This document shows, one piece after another, positions 44,230 to 52,299 of a stretch of DNA of 64,000 nt; position 1 is the first letter of the stretch, and every line of letters begins with the position of its first letter. The DNA comes from Pontibacter virosus. Its GTDB lineage: Bacteria; Bacteroidota; Bacteroidia; Cytophagales; Hymenobacteraceae. Under the pieces are notes generated by a model. It was given only the letters and a program-made list of their open reading frames with translations, did no database searches and had not been told where the DNA came from. Where the stretch lies: positions 1 through 64,000 of the forward strand of contig NZ_QEKI01000003.1 in the NCBI RefSeq assembly GCF_003096355.1, written 5' to 3'. Both the position numbers and the translations under genes were made by a program.

Positions 44230-47200
44230 TTATTCTTGATCTTCTTTTACGACTTCTTCTACTTTCTCTTCGGCTTCCTGCTCTTCCTTGCGCTTCTCCC
44301 GTTCGTTGAACTTAATGGCTTCCTCCAGGCGGCGCTCTTCTCTGCGGGCTTCACGACTCTCCAGGCTGCGGAACAGGTCAGAGAAATTGTCATAGTCGCG
44401 CACAAAGATCAGAGCAAGGCCGGTGGCCCGTACGTCACCTTCCAGAAAGCCCTCGTACTGGTTGCGCTGGAAACCACGCACGCGCAGTCTGCCGTCCTTT
44501 GTGAGCGAGTACTCTACCGACACGTCGCCGCCAAAGCCGCTCATGGCTCGCTGCTGTTCATTCTGACCTTCCAGGCCGATATCAGTACCAACCCGCACGG
44601 TCAGGCGATCATCCAGAAACTGCTGGCGCAACGCCACATTCAGGTCAGTTCGGCCCTCGGCTGAGCCAGTGGAGTAGTCTTCATAGGAACTCACGCCCAG
44701 CTCCAGTCCAAGCCCGCCGGCATAGCGGTTCGTCAACTGGTTGAGCTGGTCCGTCATCACCTGGCTTAAGCTGTTGCGGGCTGTGGAGCCCAGACCACCG
44801 CCACCTGAACTGGACAGTGGGTCCTGTGCCAGAAAGCGGCCCAGTACCAGCAGAGAAAACACCTGCTTGTTGAGCTCCGAATCATTCTGACGCAAGGCGG
44901 CCAGTCTACTTTCCACAGTGCCATCCAGGGCTCCGCGGCGCTGCTCTTCCAGCTGAATGTCAAACCCGATCTCAGGCTTGAGAAGCTCGCCATCCAGGTT
45001 CACGAATACTTCGAAAGGTAGTTGCGTGCGATAGCGGTTAAGTGCGGCCTGCTCCATGTCCACCTGGTCGACCACCAGCTCCATGGGGGCTGCCTGTAGC
45101 CTGTAGATGGCAGAAATTTGCATGTTGGCCTGCATCGGATCACCGGTCCAGTTAATGTAACTGCCTTTGGCAATATCAAGTTGCCGTGATACCAGGTCAT
45201 AGAAGTCCATGCTATACCTACCTTCTGTGATCTCATAGCGGCCGCTCATGCTGATCTGCCCGCTTGGCGTAATACCGATGTACAAGGGAGAGGCACTGCC
45301 GCGCACAACCAGGTTATCACCCGTGGTCGGGTCTATCACAATGGTGACGGTGGTGGCGTCCGTAACGATGATCTGCGCGTCGATGTTGGCGCCAATAAAT
45401 CCAGCAGTTGTGCTTTCTTCGACCGCCCTGGCAAGAATGGCATTGAGAGAATCGTTGAGCGTGACAAATTCTACCACTCCTTCGCGCTCCGCGGCTGCCA
45501 CACCATCGGCCGGGATCACGGTCGTGAAAGTGGAGCCATCCAGCACCGTCACAAATACTTCAATGTTCGGCTCCAGCATGCTGCCCGTTATACTGGCTTT
45601 CATGGCCATCTGAACGTTGCCATAGAACAGGTCGTTGTCGTTGGCAGTGGAGTTCATGGCCAGGAAACGGTCTGTACGGGCACGCAGGTCGAAGGTATAG
45701 TCCGTGTAGTTCTGGGTTAGAATGTTGCCGTTGATGTCAAGGGTGTTGCCCAGCGAGTCAGTCAGCGTGAATTCGCGCATGCTGATGCCCTGCTCCGTGA
45801 ATTCCAGGCGCTCGTTTTGTAAGGTATAGGGCGAGTTGAGCATGGTGAGGTTGAACTTTGCCTGATTGAAATCCAGCCCACCCCGGATCGCAGGCTGTGC
45901 CAGTGTTCCTGTGATGCGCAATTTCCCGTTGGCGCTGCCAGCCAGGTCGTCTACCATACCTTGGGTGAAGCCACCGAAAGAAGCCAGGTTCAGGTTGGCA
46001 ATGTTCGCATCGAGGTTGAGCAGGCTCGTTTCGGGTTGCATTTCGTAAGTCCCACTCAACAGCACCTCGTTGCCATTGCCAGTCAGTCCCAGGTTCAGGT
46101 TATAGCGGTTGGCGCCAGCTGTGTTGGCTTTCAATGCTATATCACCGATCGGTATACCTGTGTAGGCGAATTTTGACAAGGTAAGGTCTGCCGTAAAAGC
46201 CGGATTGCCGGTCAGCAGTTCTGTTAACGTAGCGGTTCCGTTCAGCACGCCCGTCATTACACTATCCTGCTGCTGAAACGACTCCATGATGTAGCCGATC
46301 TCGAAATTCCCGAACTCTACCTGTAATGGCGCATTCGGGCTCACGGGGCCGGTGCTGTTAAGCAGCACATAATTCCCGTTGCGTTCCAGCCGGATGTTCT
46401 GCGCATAGAGCAGGTTGGTGTCGAATTGCAGGTAGTTGTCCTGCGGCACCGACCAGGGCTCCCCATTGATCACGAGCTGTTCCGGGTTAAAGGCAAAACG
46501 GTATCCCGGCCCGAGGCTATTGAGCAAGCCACCGATCACAAACTGTTCCACGCTGTCCCTGTCAGCCATGGCCAGGCGCAAAGTCAGGTCGTTATCGCGG
46601 GCTGCCCCGTTCAGGCTTACATTGTTGACCAAAAGCGAAGGGGAACGAATTTCGCGCACGCCCAGATCGTAGCCCATTTGCTCCCGGTTGCCGCGCACCC
46701 GTAAGGCCACATCCTGAATGTTATACTCGGTATAGGTCAGCTTACGCACGTTCGCATCCATGGCGAACTCCTGCGTTTCCCCGTTGTAGGAAGCCGTAAT
46801 CGGACCATTTACCTCTAACTCTTCCAGGTCAGGCACAAAAGAGGCGATGATATCTGGACGGCGGACAAGCATCGTAGCCTCAAAGTCGCCCAGGTTGAGA
46901 TTGGCCGGGTATGGCGGATCAGGTTGCAGGTCGAAGTAAGCGGAGAAGTGCTTGGACAGAGCGGTAGGAAGTTCACCCAGGTCGTTGGCGAAATGCATAT
47001 CGGCGTTGAGAATGCTGGAGTTAAGAGCGATGGCCGTGCCTGGCATTTTCTGGTTCAGTGTCAGTTGCAGCGAGTCGATCGGGTAGGAGACACCCTCCAG
47101 CCGCACGCGTACATCGTCGCCCTCCAGTGTGCCGCTGATATCACTGGCATCCTTGCCGGCAAAGTGTCCGCGCAGCTGCCCTCTCACACCCAAATCCTCT

Positions 47201-49290
47201 TCGTAGAAGTTAAGGGCTTTCAGGTCTACGCCTTTCAGGTCCAGATCAAACACATACTCACCCCGTTCGGCATTACGCATATTGAAATCACCTTTCAGGT
47301 CGAAGTTCAGGTTCTCGTCGCGGGCCCGGGCAGCCACCTGGTATAGGTTGCGGTCGATGCGGGCGTCTACATCTACATTGTTGTAGGCGTAATTGTTGTA
47401 GTTGGCCTCTTTGATGCGGGCCTTCACATCCGCGCGCATGGTTTCGGGGCTTAGGCCCGTGCCCTGGGCGGTTGCCTCAAAAGCCACACGGCCCATTCCA
47501 TAGTCCTCTGTAAAGAGCTGTTTCAGATCAAAGCCCGATGTTCTAACCGTCGCCTTGAAAGGCTCGGCTCCGGCAGGTCCCTCGTCCATGTCCACTACGG
47601 CATTCAGGTTGCCAAATGAGCTGCTGATGGCTGCATTCAGATCGAAGTTGGTGAGGGTGCCGCTATACCTGCCGGTCATGCTCAGGTTGTTCGGGATCCG
47701 GATCTCCGGCGGTATGGTACCCGGAGGAGCCAAGGCCAGTATGTCGGTGCGGGTGGTGGCCAGGCGGTTGATGTTCAGGTTCATGGCCAGCCGGTCCGGG
47801 TCCATGGCGTTGCGCACGTTGCCTGTCACGTTTACGGTAGTGCCCTGCAGACCTGCTACCTGCAGCTGCTGTATGCTGATGTTGTCCAGCCGACCTTGCG
47901 CGCGTCCGTCGAGGCGAATGGTAGAGTTGGCAATTTTACGGAATGAAGGATTATCGGTGAGGTCAGGCGCGAACAGTAGCACATCCTGCATACCAATGCG
48001 GCTGTTGTCAATGTCGAGGTCCAGCTGCACGGCATCCAGGTTATCGGTCAGATCAGCCCATGAGGTATAGCGCAGCGCCAGGTCTTTGCTGATGCGGCTG
48101 TTGCCGGTCTGCAGATCGAGGTTGGCCAGCCTGGCATGCGTAGAGTCGAGGGTGATCTCAGATTGGAAATTGTTGACCTGAAAGCCACTTTGTTCTTTCA
48201 GCTTTAGTTGGTTGAGTTGCATGCCCATCTGGTTCAGGCTATACCTGACATCTTCGGCATCCAGTTCGATGTTAGTGAAGCGCAGGTGGTTGTAGTCCAT
48301 CCCGCGAGCCTGCCGGGGCGCATCGGCATTGTCCATACCTGCTTCCAGTCCGGTCACATTCAGCTTGCCCAGGTTCAAAACCCACTTCACAGGCTGGCCC
48401 TGCGTTTTCTCTACCGATTCGTCCAGCTTACGCACCGTTTCGGCCGGGTTCACAGCCAGAGAGTCGGCTGGTTTCATTTTCTCCTGCACATACAGCACTT
48501 TGGAGTCATGCAGGTCGAAGCTGCGCAAGTCGATGCGGGCATTGGGCAGGTCAATGTCTTCAACGGTCAGCTCCGATTTGCCCAGCTTCAGCTCAATGCG
48601 CTGATCGGCAGGTATACTGACGTAGTTTAGGGCAAAGTTCTCTACTTCCACACCGTTCATGTCAAATTCGAAGGTAATGGGCTGCGGCTCTTCGTCAGGG
48701 GGTAGTTTGGACTGCACATAGCGTATACCTGTGTTGCGCAGTTCTATTTCATCAAGCCGGTAGATTTCCTCTTCCAGGTTCAGTTCTTCCATGGTGGTGG
48801 TTAGCTGGCCCACCCGCGCCCTGATGTGGTTACCACCTGCCTCGTCGTTGAAGTTGACATACACGTTCTCAAGGTTGATCAGGCCCAGGTCCAACTGCAT
48901 GGCCCCGGTCGTGTCGGCAGGTTGGGCTGCGGTGGTATCGGTGGCGAAGGCCTCCATCAGAAAATCAAAATTCGAAGAAGAGTCGGGGAGGATGTGCAGG
49001 TTGAGCGTGGCCTGCTGCAGGTCTATTTTGCTGATATTGACTCCGCCACTCAGCAGCGACCATACCTTGAGGTCCAGCCCAAGGCGCTGGCTGTACCAGA
49101 GCGTATCCTGCTGCTGGTCCTCTATGTACACATCTTCCAGCACAATGGCATTGCGCCAGTCTGTTTTAAAGCGCCCTATTTCCACCCGGGTATCCAGCAT
49201 GCCAGCCAGGTATGAGGCTCCCTTCTGGGCTGCGAAATTTTGTACTTTCGGGATTTGGAGCGCGATAATAATGAGCAATAACAGACCCAC
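44230..49290 (-). CDS. tamB: TamB, inner-membrane translocation and assembly protein
   Basis: At least 1686 residues. After an N-terminal membrane segment comes a very long series of beta-strand repeats (AsmA/TamB-type), and the C-terminal TamB (DUF490) domain contains SGRYEITEGRYSMDFYDLVSRQ and VFSLLVLGRFLAQDP. The protein would span the periplasm and hand lipids or proteins to TamL. The 5' end is unclear: the only standard start is a GTG at 49290, which cuts the hydrophobic helix in half, while the open frame continues back to 49380 and encodes KHIGKTIAKVILWFLAIVVG, a good basic-plus-hydrophobic start. No ATG, GTG or TTG is found in that stretch. The downstream tamL gene is 7 bases away. 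Confidence 0.92.
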   Translation of the reverse strand: MGLLLLIIIALQIPKVQNFAAQKGASYLAGMLDTRVEIGRFKTDWRNAIVLEDVYIEDQQQDTLWYSQRLGLDLKVWSLLSGGVNISKIDLQQATLNLHILPDSSSNFDFLMEAFATDTTAAQPADTTGAMQLDLGLINLENVYVNFNDEAGGNHIRARVGQLTTTMEELNLEEEIYRLDEIELRNTGIRYVQSKLPPDEEPQPITFEFDMNGVEVENFALNYVSIPADQRIELKLGKSELTVEDIDLPNARIDLRSFDLHDSKVLYVQEKMKPADSLAVNPAETVRKLDESVEKTQGQPVKWVLNLGKLNVTGLEAGMDNADAPRQARGMDYNHLRFTNIELDAEDVRYSLNQMGMQLNQLKLKEQSGFQVNNFQSEITLDSTHARLANLDLQTGNSRISKDLALRYTSWADLTDNLDAVQLDLDIDNSRIGMQDVLLFAPDLTDNPSFRKIANSTIRLDGRAQGRLDNISIQQLQVAGLQGTTVNVTGNVRNAMDPDRLAMNLNINRLATTRTDILALAPPGTIPPEIRIPNNLSMTGRYSGTLTNFDLNAAISSSFGNLNAVVDMDEGPAGAEPFKATVRTSGFDLKQLFTEDYGMGRVAFEATAQGTGLSPETMRADVKARIKEANYNNYAYNNVDVDARIDRNLYQVAARARDENLNFDLKGDFNMRNAERGEYVFDLDLKGVDLKALNFYEEDLGVRGQLRGHFAGKDASDISGTLEGDDVRVRLEGVSYPIDSLQLTLNQKMPGTAIALNSSILNADMHFANDLGELPTALSKHFSAYFDLQPDPPYPANLNLGDFEATMLVRRPDIIASFVPDLEELEVNGPITASYNGETQEFAMDANVRKLTYTEYNIQDVALRVRGNREQMGYDLGVREIRSPSLLVNNVSLNGAARDNDLTLRLAMADRDSVEQFVIGGLLNSLGPGYRFAFNPEQLVINGEPWSVPQDNYLQFDTNLLYAQNIRLERNGNYVLLNSTGPVSPNAPLQVEFGNFEIGYIMESFQQQDSVMTGVLNGTATLTELLTGNPAFTADLTLSKFAYTGIPIGDIALKANTAGANRYNLNLGLTGNGNEVLLSGTYEMQPETSLLNLDANIANLNLASFGGFTQGMVDDLAGSANGKLRITGTLAQPAIRGGLDFNQAKFNLTMLNSPYTLQNERLEFTEQGISMREFTLTDSLGNTLDINGNILTQNYTDYTFDLRARTDRFLAMNSTANDNDLFYGNVQMAMKASITGSMLEPNIEVFVTVLDGSTFTTVIPADGVAAAEREGVVEFVTLNDSLNAILARAVEESTTAGFIGANIDAQIIVTDATTVTIVIDPTTGDNLVVRGSASPLYIGITPSGQISMSGRYEITEGRYSMDFYDLVSRQLDIAKGSYINWTGDPMQANMQISAIYRLQAAPMELVVDQVDMEQAALNRYRTQLPFEVFVNLDGELLKPEIGFDIQLEEQRRGALDGTVESRLAALRQNDSELNKQVFSLLVLGRFLAQDPLSSSGGGGLGSTARNSLSQVMTDQLNQLTNRYAGGLGLELGVSSYEDYSTGSAEGRTDLNVALRQQFLDDRLTVRVGTDIGLEGQNEQQRAMSGFGGDVSVEYSLTKDGRLRVRGFQRNQYEGFLEGDVRATGLALIFVRDYDNFSDLFRSLESREARREERRLEEAIKFNEREKRKEEQEAEEKVEEVVKEDQE

Positions 49291-49598
49291 TACAATGGCG
49301 AGGAACCACAGTATTACCTTGGCAATGGTTTTTCCGATATGTTTAGCTGATGCGATAGGTGTCGTGTTTACTGTTTGACTTTACGCAAGATTGCTAACAA
49401 GGATAGAATTTTTTACTAATGGTAATCGTATACCTATTTGTTCACTGCCTCTGGTTAACAGGGTCTCCTTTCTAATGTTATGAACCCTAATACCTTGAAA
49501 TTAAAGTTATTTAGTGAAGGGGAGGATGTAATTGATTAATAATCAAACAACTAGCACTGTGTGTAGTACACAAGATAGTTAGTTATTAATCTTTAATC
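49291..49598. promoter_or_regulatory. Divergent control region of tamB and the 49599 gene
   Basis: The first 90 bases are probably coding for tamB (see that entry). The rest is AT-rich and holds TGATTAATAATCA (about 49532-49544), a perfect 6-bp palindrome around one base. No other gene is credible. Confidence 0.4.
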
Positions 49599-50900
49599 AT
49601 GACACAGGAAACTATACCTCCCGGGTTTAGGGATATGTTAGGTTTTGGGTTGGTGGAGGCCTTGCTGGGGCGCCGGTCCCGTCGCTTTTTTAAAGGTGCT
49701 GAAATACCGGATGGTGTCTTCGCCTACAAATCTGCACATGCTTCCATGCCTCTTTCGGAACTGGAGAAGTTACTTATTGTGACAGCCTGTGCCGGCAATA
49801 CAGGTTGGCACAACATGATCTACCGCGCGCAGCGGTATGCACCACACCTTTCTAACTATGCAGCCGCAGCAGGAGGGCGCACTTTCCCTTCGGCAGCAGG
49901 CTTTCATACTTCTATGACCTTTTTCACAGATGACACTGGCGTGTATGTGGTCAACAACCGCGATGCTCCTGCCTCAGCTGATCGTAAAGAGGATGGTTCG
50001 CTGGAACTGGGTGATGTGCTGCAAGCCATGCAGAGCCATATCACCAAACTGCAGCACGGCCGGTTGAAGCTTCCTTCCGAAGTTCCGTTTGTGGAGGCGC
50101 ACAATACCTGGGTGAGTAACAAACCGGGCACACTGCTGGTGATCCCGGTGGCTGATTTGGCCCAACACCTGCTATTGGCGCTCTGTTACATGCTGCAAAA
50201 TGGCCTTGTGCTGTATGATGATATTAACAAACGTCCTATACCAGGTATAGCTCGTTTCAAGAACCTGGCAGATCCGGACAGTACCTGGCCGATCACTTTT
50301 GTAGAGCAACTGTGCATGGCTGAAGTTACCGTGGAAATGTCAACTTCCTGCTACGCGGGTTCGCTGATGCTGCAGGCCATGGGACTGGGAGGCTGGTTGT
50401 ACGATGGCATTGATCCTTTCAGTGTGCTGGGGGCGAGTGGGGTACCGGGAGTAGAAGGGCTCGGCTTCCGTTTCGATACCGATGATCGGTGGCCATACCC
50501 CAATCCGACCGGACTGGCAGGGGTGATGGAAGCGTACTGCCCGCCACACTATGCTGATATGCGTGCTGCTGTGGACGCGGTTTGTGATCGTAAATTCAAA
50601 AAAGGAGGGCCCTTTCACCCGGCAACCCCAGGTCCCTGGAAAGATTCAGCAGGGGTGAGGCAAGCCGCCCAGGTACATGATGAAGCGTTCAGGGAGTGTG
50701 TGGCACTTCAGGCGCAGTATGTTTACGATACTTTTGGTAAATTCCCCGGCACGGTGCCCTCGGTCTTCGTTTGTCCTTACTTACAGGCACATCACCTCGA
50801 TCTGGACTTTTATGATAAGTTTTACCAGCCGGGTGCCTATCTGCATACGCATGCTCACCATATGGAGCGGTGGCATCCGGATACCGCGCTAAAGGTATAG
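49599..50900 (+). CDS. Unassigned protein, nitroreductase-like pattern
   Basis: A 433-residue soluble protein I cannot name. Its N-terminus has LLGRRSRRFFKGAEI and the helix PLSELEKLLIVTACAGNTGW; nitroreductase-fold flavoenzymes start with an RRSxRxF-type motif and such a helix. Later segments LLVIPVADLAQHLLLALCYM and YAGSLMLQAMGLGGWLYDGI resemble the family's dimer helix and glycine-rich end motif. It is about twice the usual length (200 residues), so it may be a fused or duplicated version. The C-terminus is rich in His and aromatics (YLQAHHLDLDFYDKFYQPG, then YLHTHAHHMERWH), which could bind metal. The gene stands alone between divergent tamB and the convergent PEBP gene. Confidence 0.55.
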   Translation: MTQETIPPGFRDMLGFGLVEALLGRRSRRFFKGAEIPDGVFAYKSAHASMPLSELEKLLIVTACAGNTGWHNMIYRAQRYAPHLSNYAAAAGGRTFPSAAGFHTSMTFFTDDTGVYVVNNRDAPASADRKEDGSLELGDVLQAMQSHITKLQHGRLKLPSEVPFVEAHNTWVSNKPGTLLVIPVADLAQHLLLALCYMLQNGLVLYDDINKRPIPGIARFKNLADPDSTWPITFVEQLCMAEVTVEMSTSCYAGSLMLQAMGLGGWLYDGIDPFSVLGASGVPGVEGLGFRFDTDDRWPYPNPTGLAGVMEAYCPPHYADMRAAVDAVCDRKFKKGGPFHPATPGPWKDSAGVRQAAQVHDEAFRECVALQAQYVYDTFGKFPGTVPSVFVCPYLQAHHLDLDFYDKFYQPGAYLHTHAHHMERWHPDTALKV

Positions 50901-50914
50901 CACAATAGCTTCAA

Positions 50915-51385
50915 TCAGGCCATCATCACGTTGTAGCGACTGTACACGCCCATCAGTTCGCCCATAGCCAGCACATGCGGACCCAGCACACGGAGCAGGG
51001 CCTGTCGGCCTGTGCCTTCTTTGATATTCAGCATCACGTCCAGGGCGTATATTCTGAAATAGTAGTGATGCAGGCCCTCTGGCGGACAGGGCCCCCCATA
51101 GTGCATTTTTCCAAAATCGTTAGTACCCTGTATCCCAGGCACCACGCCTTCATCGATCAGGTTGGAAGGCGGCACGTTCCAGACGAGCCAATGTGTCCAG
51201 ATGCCACGCGGCGCATCAGGATCCTCCACAATCACCACCAGGCTCTCCGTATACTTGGGCAGGTTTCTGATTTCGAGCGGTGGACTGATGTTCTCGCCGT
51301 CACAGGTATAGCGGGTGGGAATCCGCTCGCCCTGCGAAAAGGCGGGACTTGTCAGGTATAGTTTTCCTTGTATTCTCGGCTGCAT
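50915..51385 (-). CDS. YbhB/YbcL-type Raf-kinase-inhibitor-like (PEBP) protein
   Basis: A 156-residue PEBP-fold protein. LTSPAFSQGERIPTRYTCDG, ENISPPLEI, the ligand-pocket DPDAPRGIWTHWLVWNVPP and GGPCPPEGLHHYYFRIYALD are the conserved segments. Bacterial members are small soluble proteins, often periplasmic or cytoplasmic, whose ligand is mostly unknown. No signal peptide is visible, so it should be cytoplasmic. Length is standard. Confidence 0.94.
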   Translation of the reverse strand: MQPRIQGKLYLTSPAFSQGERIPTRYTCDGENISPPLEIRNLPKYTESLVVIVEDPDAPRGIWTHWLVWNVPPSNLIDEGVVPGIQGTNDFGKMHYGGPCPPEGLHHYYFRIYALDVMLNIKEGTGRQALLRVLGPHVLAMGELMGVYSRYNVMMA

Positions 51386-51705
51386 AGCGTTTCTGTTCCA
51401 ATATGGTATAAGTGTGCCTGTTCGTCAGCAGGGTGTAAGGGAAAAGAGTTAAACCAGTTTCAGTTTCAATATTTATATTATAACTTCGATTTTTCATAAA
51501 GGTTGAGTTTTCAAATAAAAAAAGGTATATATTTACTAATAATTTTATCAATTATGGTGAATGATACGCTTAACCTGGCAGAATAATGCTGTAAAATCGT
51601 AGGCTGTTAAATTTTTCAGCAGTTATTTACTACAAATACTTGATATTTAGCCGGAAACTATTAAATTTCGTATATAAGGCAACTCGAATAAAAAAGCATG
51701 GGGTT
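51386..51705. other. AT-rich intergenic region
   Basis: No gene is credible. The stretch 51400-51640 is rich in A and T, carries no terminator with a T-run, and presumably holds the promoters of the PEBP gene (minus) and the small membrane protein (plus). Confidence 0.35.
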
Positions 51706-51840
51706 ATGGAGATTTTTATCATCTTAACAGTACTGGCGATTTATGCAGTAGGCTACCTGTTGTATTACATGTATGGCAAGGAAGACCGAAAAAACCGAAA
51801 GTACGACCGCTATCAAAAGTACGACCGTTACCAATTGTAG
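51706..51840 (+). CDS. Very small single-pass membrane protein
   Basis: A 44-residue protein, one hydrophobic helix MEIFIILTVLAIYAVGYLLY followed by a charged tail with a duplicated unit (KYDRYQ twice). The pattern suggests a membrane-anchored peptide with the basic tail in the cytoplasm. A frame start 66 bases upstream is possible but adds non-hydrophobic residues. A strong hairpin follows at 51903. Small single-helix proteins often modulate larger membrane complexes, but no partner is evident. Confidence 0.5.
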   Translation: MEIFIILTVLAIYAVGYLLYYMYGKEDRKNRKYDRYQKYDRYQL

Positions 51841-51902
51841 GGGGAATGATACTGTTTGTGTTTTAGATCGCTGGTTCTACCAGCAACTGTTACACCATGA
51901 AA

Positions 51903-51933
51903 AAAGGTGCAGGATAACCTCCTGCACCTTTTG
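51903..51933. terminator. Bidirectional terminator
   Basis: AAAAGGTGCAGG (51903-51914) and CCTGCACCTTTT (51922-51933) form a perfect 12-bp stem with A-run and T-run flanks, between convergent genes. Confidence 0.88.
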
Positions 51934-51962
51934 GGCTTAAAATCAAATGGGAAATTTTCAGC

Positions 51963-52205
51963 TTATCTGGCCGTGCTCAACTGCAGGTAGTTTACCAGGT
52001 CATCAATCGAGTAGACGGGTACTTCGTCTGGAATCACAACATTATACCTCTTCTCCACGGCCAGTATAATATCGACTACATCAACAATATCCATTCCATT
52101 CTCCCAAAGTCCTTTGGGGCCGGAAAGTTTATGGGGGGCGATTGCTTTTAATCTGCTTACCAGATTAATTACCTCTTTGTACAGGGTAGTTCTAGGATCT
52201 GCCAT
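51963..52205 (-). CDS. Acyl-carrier-like protein lacking the prosthetic-group serine
   Basis: An 80-residue four-helix protein of the acyl-carrier type: helix I TLYKEVINLVSRLKAIAP, helix II NGMDIVDVVDIILAVEKRYN and the loop VVIPDEVPVYSIDDLVNYLQ. In true ACPs the start of helix II reads DSL, the Ser carrying phosphopantetheine. Here the same position reads DIV, so the site is absent. It is therefore either a non-modified structural relative or a decayed copy. The gene follows its terminator and is upstream of nothing recognisable in fatty-acid synthesis; the RND operon ends just beyond it on the same strand. Confidence 0.75.
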   Translation of the reverse strand: MADPRTTLYKEVINLVSRLKAIAPHKLSGPKGLWENGMDIVDVVDIILAVEKRYNVVIPDEVPVYSIDDLVNYLQLSTAR

Positions 52206-52299
52206 ATGCATAATATTAAAGGGTAATATGTAACCTCGCTTTTTCCCGAGCCTCTCCTGCCTCGTTTATAAGACAGGAGAGGGGGATTAAAACAAGATC

